Source: Bacillota bacterium (GTDB lineage Bacteria > Bacillota > UBA4882 > UBA8346). From it: a DNA stretch of 64,000 nt. Shown here one piece after another: positions 61,233 to 64,000 of the stretch (position 1 is the first letter of the stretch; each line of letters opens with the position of its first letter). The stretch is from the NCBI GenBank assembly GCA_023400055.1, contig JAEXFN010000051.1, positions 62,001-126,000 of the forward strand. Direction: 5' to 3'. Both the position numbers and the translations under genes were made by a program. The notes below the pieces were generated by a model. The model was not told the origin of the DNA and did no database searches. It was given only the letters and a program-made list of their open reading frames with translations.

Positions 61233-61240
61233 CAGCTCAC

Positions 61241-61249
61241 TTATTCACA
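61241..61249 (+). other. DnaA box upstream of rpsF
   Basis: Exact TTATTCACA on the plus strand in a reverse-oriented C-type monomer (ACTTATTCACAAAAAGAGCTC region), 230 bp before the rpsF start. Confidence 0.65.
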
Positions 61250-61370
61250 AAAAGAGCTCATTGATTTACAAAGCGGTCTTTTTTAGCTTCTCGACCGGTT
61301 CAAACAAATTCATGATCAGGACGGCATTCTGTTAACGTTTCGTATATTTTACGATTCATGGAAATAAATC

Positions 61371-61400
61371 TTGAATCAGATGGACGAAAAGTGTTATAAT
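61371..61400 (+). promoter_or_regulatory. Promoter and leader of the rpsF operon
   Basis: TTGAAT (61371-61376), 18-bp spacer, TATAAT (61395-61400), 70 bp before rpsF. The leader (about 61408-61455) holds a pyrimidine-rich arm CTTCC...GGAAG and CCG triplets. This might correspond to the known S6:S18 autoregulatory leader, but I cannot fold it with confidence. Confidence 0.7.
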
Positions 61401-61470
61401 TTTACGGTGACTTCCCTGCTCCTTTTTTGGAAGGGAGCCGAATGAGTCCGTAGGGAGGAGGTGAATTCGA

Positions 61471-61758
61471 ATGCGGGATTATGAGTCCATGTATATTCTC
61501 CGGCCAGACCTGGAGGAGGAAGCTCTGGAGGCAGCAGTGACCCGCTTCGAGGATGTTGTCAAGAACGGTAACGGTGAGGTCGTAAAACTCGACCGTTGGG
61601 GCAAGCGTCGGCTTGCTTACGAGATTGACGGCAAAGTCGAAGGGCACTACATCTTGATGACCTTCAAGGCCGACAAAGAAGTCGCGCAAGAGCTCGAGCG
61701 ATTGTTGCGCATCAACGATGATATCGTTCGCCATTTGGTGATCAAAAAAGACGAATAA
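61471..61758 (+). CDS. rpsF: 30S ribosomal protein bS6
   Basis: 95 residues, full length. The canonical beginning MRDYESMYILRPDLEEEALE and WGKRRLAYEIDGKVEGHYIL match bS6, which binds 16S rRNA with bS18 in the platform of the small subunit. AGGGAGGAGG precedes the ATG. First gene of the conserved rpsF-ssb-rpsR operon. Confidence 0.98.
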   Translation: MRDYESMYILRPDLEEEALEAAVTRFEDVVKNGNGEVVKLDRWGKRRLAYEIDGKVEGHYILMTFKADKEVAQELERLLRINDDIVRHLVIKKDE

Positions 61759-61773
61759 CGAAGGTGATGAGGG

Positions 61774-62217
61774 ATGAATCATATTGTCTTGATCGGGAGA
61801 CTCACGCGAGACCCGGAACTTCGTTATACGCCGAGCGGCACAGCAGTTACCAATTTTGATCTGGCGGTCGACCGCCCGGTACCCAACCAACAGGGGGAGC
61901 GGGAGGCGGATTTCATCCGGATTATCGCCTGGCAGAAACAGGCGGAGTTGTGCGCCAATTACTTGAAGAAAGGTCGTCTCGTGGCGGTGGAGGGCCGTTT
62001 GCAGATTCGCAGTTACGAGACACAAGATGGCCAAAAGAGGCGCGTCGCCGAAGTGGTCGCCAACCAGGTCCAATTTTTGGACAGGGGTCGTGACGATGCC
62101 GCGGCTGCTGCGGGCGGTGGATCCACCGGTTCCGGCGGTTCCAGCGGCTCGGGCAGTTCCAGCAGTTCCGGACATGACGATTTCGGTGGCGTGAATCTCG
62201 ATGATCTTCCATTTTAG
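61774..62217 (+). CDS. ssb: Single-stranded DNA-binding protein
   Basis: 147 residues. The OB fold spans 1-105 (MNHIVLIGRLTRDPELRYTP, DFIRIIAWQKQAELCANYLK), with a Gly/Ser-rich flexible linker (about 112-133) and the acidic tip ending DDLPF, which recruits replication and repair proteins. It coats single-stranded DNA. It lies 15 bp after rpsF and before rpsR, as in most Bacillota. Confidence 0.98.
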   Translation: MNHIVLIGRLTRDPELRYTPSGTAVTNFDLAVDRPVPNQQGEREADFIRIIAWQKQAELCANYLKKGRLVAVEGRLQIRSYETQDGQKRRVAEVVANQVQFLDRGRDDAAAAAGGGSTGSGGSSGSGSSSSSGHDDFGGVNLDDLPF

Positions 62218-62243
62218 GTTCTGACTATCGGAGGTGAAATAGG

Positions 62244-62489
62244 ATGCCGAGGAATGACAAAGAGGGCAGAGGCGGTCGCCGGCCCAAGAAGAAAGTTTGT
62301 TCCTTTTGTGTTGATAAAGTGCAATCCATCGATTACAAGGAAATCCCCAAATTACGCCGGTTCATTACCGAGCGGGGCAAGATTTTACCGCGGCGGATCT
62401 CCGGCAATTGCGCTGTGCATCAGCGGCAATTGACCAACGCGATCAAGCGGGCGCGGCAAATCGCCTTGCTGCCATATACCAGTGAATGA
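62244..62489 (+). CDS. rpsR: 30S ribosomal protein bS18
   Basis: 81 residues. It contains CSFC in a short zinc-ribbon-like N-terminus, then SIDYKEIPKLRRFITERGKI and LPRRISGNCAVHQRQL, standard for bS18, the partner of bS6. GGAGGTG precedes the ATG. Followed immediately by the operon terminator. Confidence 0.98.
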   Translation: MPRNDKEGRGGRRPKKKVCSFCVDKVQSIDYKEIPKLRRFITERGKILPRRISGNCAVHQRQLTNAIKRARQIALLPYTSE

Positions 62490-62512
62490 GGGGCCGTTTG
62501 GCCCCTTTTTTT
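62490..62512 (+). terminator. Terminator of rpsF-ssb-rpsR operon
   Basis: GGGGCC (62490-62495) / GGCCCC (62500-62505), GTTT loop and a run of seven T. Overlaps the rpsR stop region. Confidence 0.9.
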
Positions 62513-62857
62513 AACCTTCTGCCGTTTTCCGCTCCGATGGGACACCCGACCGCAACGACGACTCTGTTCCTGATCTTTGAAATCGGCGGCAACGCCATCA
62601 TGTATCGTTTCATCCCAAAATGGGAAGCTCGCGGACCGCACGAATGTCTCGTCGGCCCTGGCTTTGCGGCTGATATCCGTCCGTGGACGCCGCAAGCTTA
62701 GGCCTTCATGGCCCTGGGGCTGCGCGTTGTGCCATCCCTGGCCGCTTGCCCTTAGGCCCTCCTGGCTTTGGAACGATAAAATTATTGCAAAATTATTTCA
62801 GCGCAGGAAAAAAAGCGCTTCATAGAGAATATCATGGGTTGAAGGAGGATAAAGCTT
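62513..62857. other. Intergenic stretch between rpsR and MazG-like gene
   Basis: No gene recognised. GGCCCT/GGCCTT-rich short repeats around 62700-62770 form weak hairpins. A promoter for the next genes probably lies near 62775-62815, without clear hexamers. Confidence 0.35.
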
Positions 62858-63178
62858 ATGTCTTCTGGCAACTCGGACTTTAACATCGTCAAGAACCTGC
62901 GGGCTATCGAATGGATCAAGGCGGAGCTGGTCGCCGGCATGGGGAGTCTCTTTAAAGCGCTGATCAAGAACAACGAAGAGGTTATTCAGGACGCTTTGGC
63001 CGGATTGATCGTCAGTTGCTATTTTCTTGGGAAGCGGCTTGGCATCTCCTTCACCAAGCTGGACGAGATCATTCGCCAAAAACTGCAATCCCCGCCGATG
63101 CGTGAACATGAGCTGGAACAGTGGTATGGGGACGTCTCAAATTTGGAAAATTATCTGAAAGATCGCAATCGTTATTAG
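62858..63178 (+). CDS. MazG-like family protein
   Basis: A 106-residue all-helical protein of the MazG-like type often encoded between rpsR and rplI in Clostridia-like genomes. NIVKNLRAIEWIKAELVAGM and LAGLIVSCYFLGKRLGISF correspond to the two main helices. The metal-binding EExxE of true MazG pyrophosphatases is only partly recognisable (NNEEVIQDAL), so enzymatic activity is doubtful. AAGGAGG lies upstream. It overlaps or abuts rplI. Confidence 0.78.
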   Translation: MSSGNSDFNIVKNLRAIEWIKAELVAGMGSLFKALIKNNEEVIQDALAGLIVSCYFLGKRLGISFTKLDEIIRQKLQSPPMREHELEQWYGDVSNLENYLKDRNRY

Positions 63179-63189
63179 GTGGTGAAATC

Positions 63190-63639
63190 ATGAAAGTCAT
63201 TTTAAAACAAGACGTCAAGGCGCTGGGCAGAAAGGGCGAGATCAAAGAGGTGTCTGACGGCTACGCGCGCAACTTTCTGCTGCCGAAGGGCCTGGCCATC
63301 GAAGCCACGGCCGGAAACTTGAAGATATTGTCCGAAGTGAAAGAGAACGCCATTCAGAAAGAGATCCGCGAGGAAGGCGAGGCCAAGGCCCTGGCCGAAC
63401 GGTTGAAAGGCCTGACCGTCACCTTCAAGGCGAAGACCGGCGAGAACGGCCGGTTATTCGGCTCCATCACCGCCAAGGACGTGGCGGACCAGATCGTCAA
63501 AGTCGCTAAGGTCGAGTTGGACAAACGGAAGCTGGAGATCGACGACGCCATTAAGACGCTGGGCGAACATCCGGTGAAGATTCACCTCTATAAGGGAGTC
63601 GCCACCGAAGTGATCGTCAAAGTCATCGCCGCGGAATAA
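63190..63639 (+). CDS. rplI: 50S ribosomal protein bL9
   Basis: 149 residues. MKVILKQDVKALGRKGEIKE and VSDGYARNFLLPKGLAIEAT are the bL9 signature, followed by the long connecting helix and the C-terminal domain. ATG 63190 with GGTGGTG upstream is the start; the open frame back to 63121 is inside the MazG-like gene. It binds 23S rRNA near the L1 stalk and helps keep the reading frame. Confidence 0.98.
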   Translation: MKVILKQDVKALGRKGEIKEVSDGYARNFLLPKGLAIEATAGNLKILSEVKENAIQKEIREEGEAKALAERLKGLTVTFKAKTGENGRLFGSITAKDVADQIVKVAKVELDKRKLEIDDAIKTLGEHPVKIHLYKGVATEVIVKVIAAE

Positions 63640-63667
63640 TTTTCTAGCGAGGTACAGATTTTACCGG

Positions 63668-63686
63668 AAACCGGTCGCGCCGGTTT
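63668..63686 (+). terminator. Terminator after rplI
   Basis: AAACCGG / CCGGTTT 7-bp stem with a 5-nt loop, followed by TCGTTATTT. Moderate T-tract. Confidence 0.65.
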
Positions 63687-63864
63687 TCGTTATTTAAAAA
63701 TAGAATTCATTTGCGAGTGTGTCTATCGAAACGCGTTCGCCGGGCGTCCGCCGCGGAAATGGCTCATTTCCGAAGGACAGCGAATCGCAGTATGATTCGC
63801 CGGCCTGGTGAATATGGTAATATCAGATAGGTTGTTCCCGGAAGTTACGGGAAGGAGAAGCCCA

Positions 63865-64000
63865 ATGCGAAATATCGTGAAACAATTTACCGACATTTTT
63901 CAAAAACCGGCGCCGCCGCCGGCCCCTGTTCCGCTGCACGATCGCCTGCTCGACGACGATCAATTGGAGCGGCAGATCGCGGCGGTCTTTGCTTTGTTGT
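63865..64000 (+). CDS. Start of an unidentified gene, cut by window edge
   Basis: AAGGAG (63852-63857) and ATG 63865 open a frame running to the window end (45 codons): MRNIVKQFTDIFQKPAPPPA, then VPLHDRLLDDDQLERQIAAV. A Pro-rich hinge follows a basic N-terminus. Too short to identify. Genes after rplI in Bacillota often encode GdpP-type phosphodiesterases, Lon-type proteases or DnaB helicase, but none can be claimed here. Confidence 0.6.
   Translation, partial: MRNIVKQFTDIFQKPAPPPAPVPLHDRLLDDDQLERQIAAVFALL

Noticed and set aside
62486..62825. Small frames between rpsR and the MazG-like gene
   Set aside because: They run through the terminator or lack a ribosome-binding site, and show no recognisable product.

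Overview
The window looks like a chromosomal segment of a carbohydrate-degrading, spore-forming member of the Bacillota (Firmicutes). The reasons are consensus sigma-A promoters, strong AGGAGG ribosome-binding sites with frequent TTG starts, a Spo0E-like phosphatase, a GH/ABC-transporter-rich gene content of medium GC, and the order rpsF-ssb-rpsR-(MazG-like)-rplI at the right end. None of the four substrate-binding proteins has a lipobox cysteine, which hints at a cell with an outer membrane. A Hydrogenispora/Limnochordia-like lineage is my guess, not something the sequence proves.

Layout. 1-3.7 kb: end of a sugar operon (GH31 glucosidase/xylosidase, Asp/Glu-racemase-like protein, sugar isomerase/epimerase). 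3.8-7.4 kb: a SASA-type esterase and two divergent repressor/small-protein modules. 7.7-14.6 kb: LacI regulator, CUT1-type sugar transporter, PfkB kinase and class II aldolase, a complete uptake-phosphorylation-cleavage route. 15.6-21.5 kb: a second CUT1 transporter with a ROK regulator and a GH4 glycosidase. 22.7-32.9 kb: PrpR-type regulator with a degenerate AAA+ core, Dpp/Opp-type transporter with fused ATPases, mannonate dehydratase, a 16-codon stump of a garR-like reductase, and a DHDPS-family aldolase, probably for sugar-acid-containing oligomers. 33.4-38.7 kb: a 1030-residue double-kinase hybrid sensor, a SARP/BTAD-type response regulator and an orphan NarL-type regulator. 39.2-43.8 kb: QorB-like reductase, a repeat-rich stretch, an AT-rich orphan gene and a ribbon-helix-helix/small-protein module. 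43.9-54.7 kb: YesN/YesM two-component system, a third CUT1 transporter, a DHDPS-like lyase and a GH106-like glycosidase, resembling rhamnose-containing pectin utilisation. 55-60 kb: another XRE/small-protein module, a Gly/Tyr-rich peptide, a class 3 lipase and a non-canonical P-type ATPase. 61.5-64 kb: ribosomal protein cluster.

The most unusual content is non-coding. Several intergenic stretches are tandem arrays with a strict 21-bp period organised into 84-bp higher-order units. Two of the four monomers in each unit contain an exact DnaA box (TTATNCACA), so boxes recur every 42 bp in one orientation. I count 24 exact boxes in and beside these arrays, where about two would be expected by chance in the whole window. 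A modular family of longer non-coding repeats (called A, B and C here) is nested with these arrays. A second recurring design is a small DNA-binding repressor divergent from a 69-103 aa protein, with a palindromic operator inside the 17-bp spacer of a near-perfect sigma-A promoter. There are four intact modules and two decayed relics.
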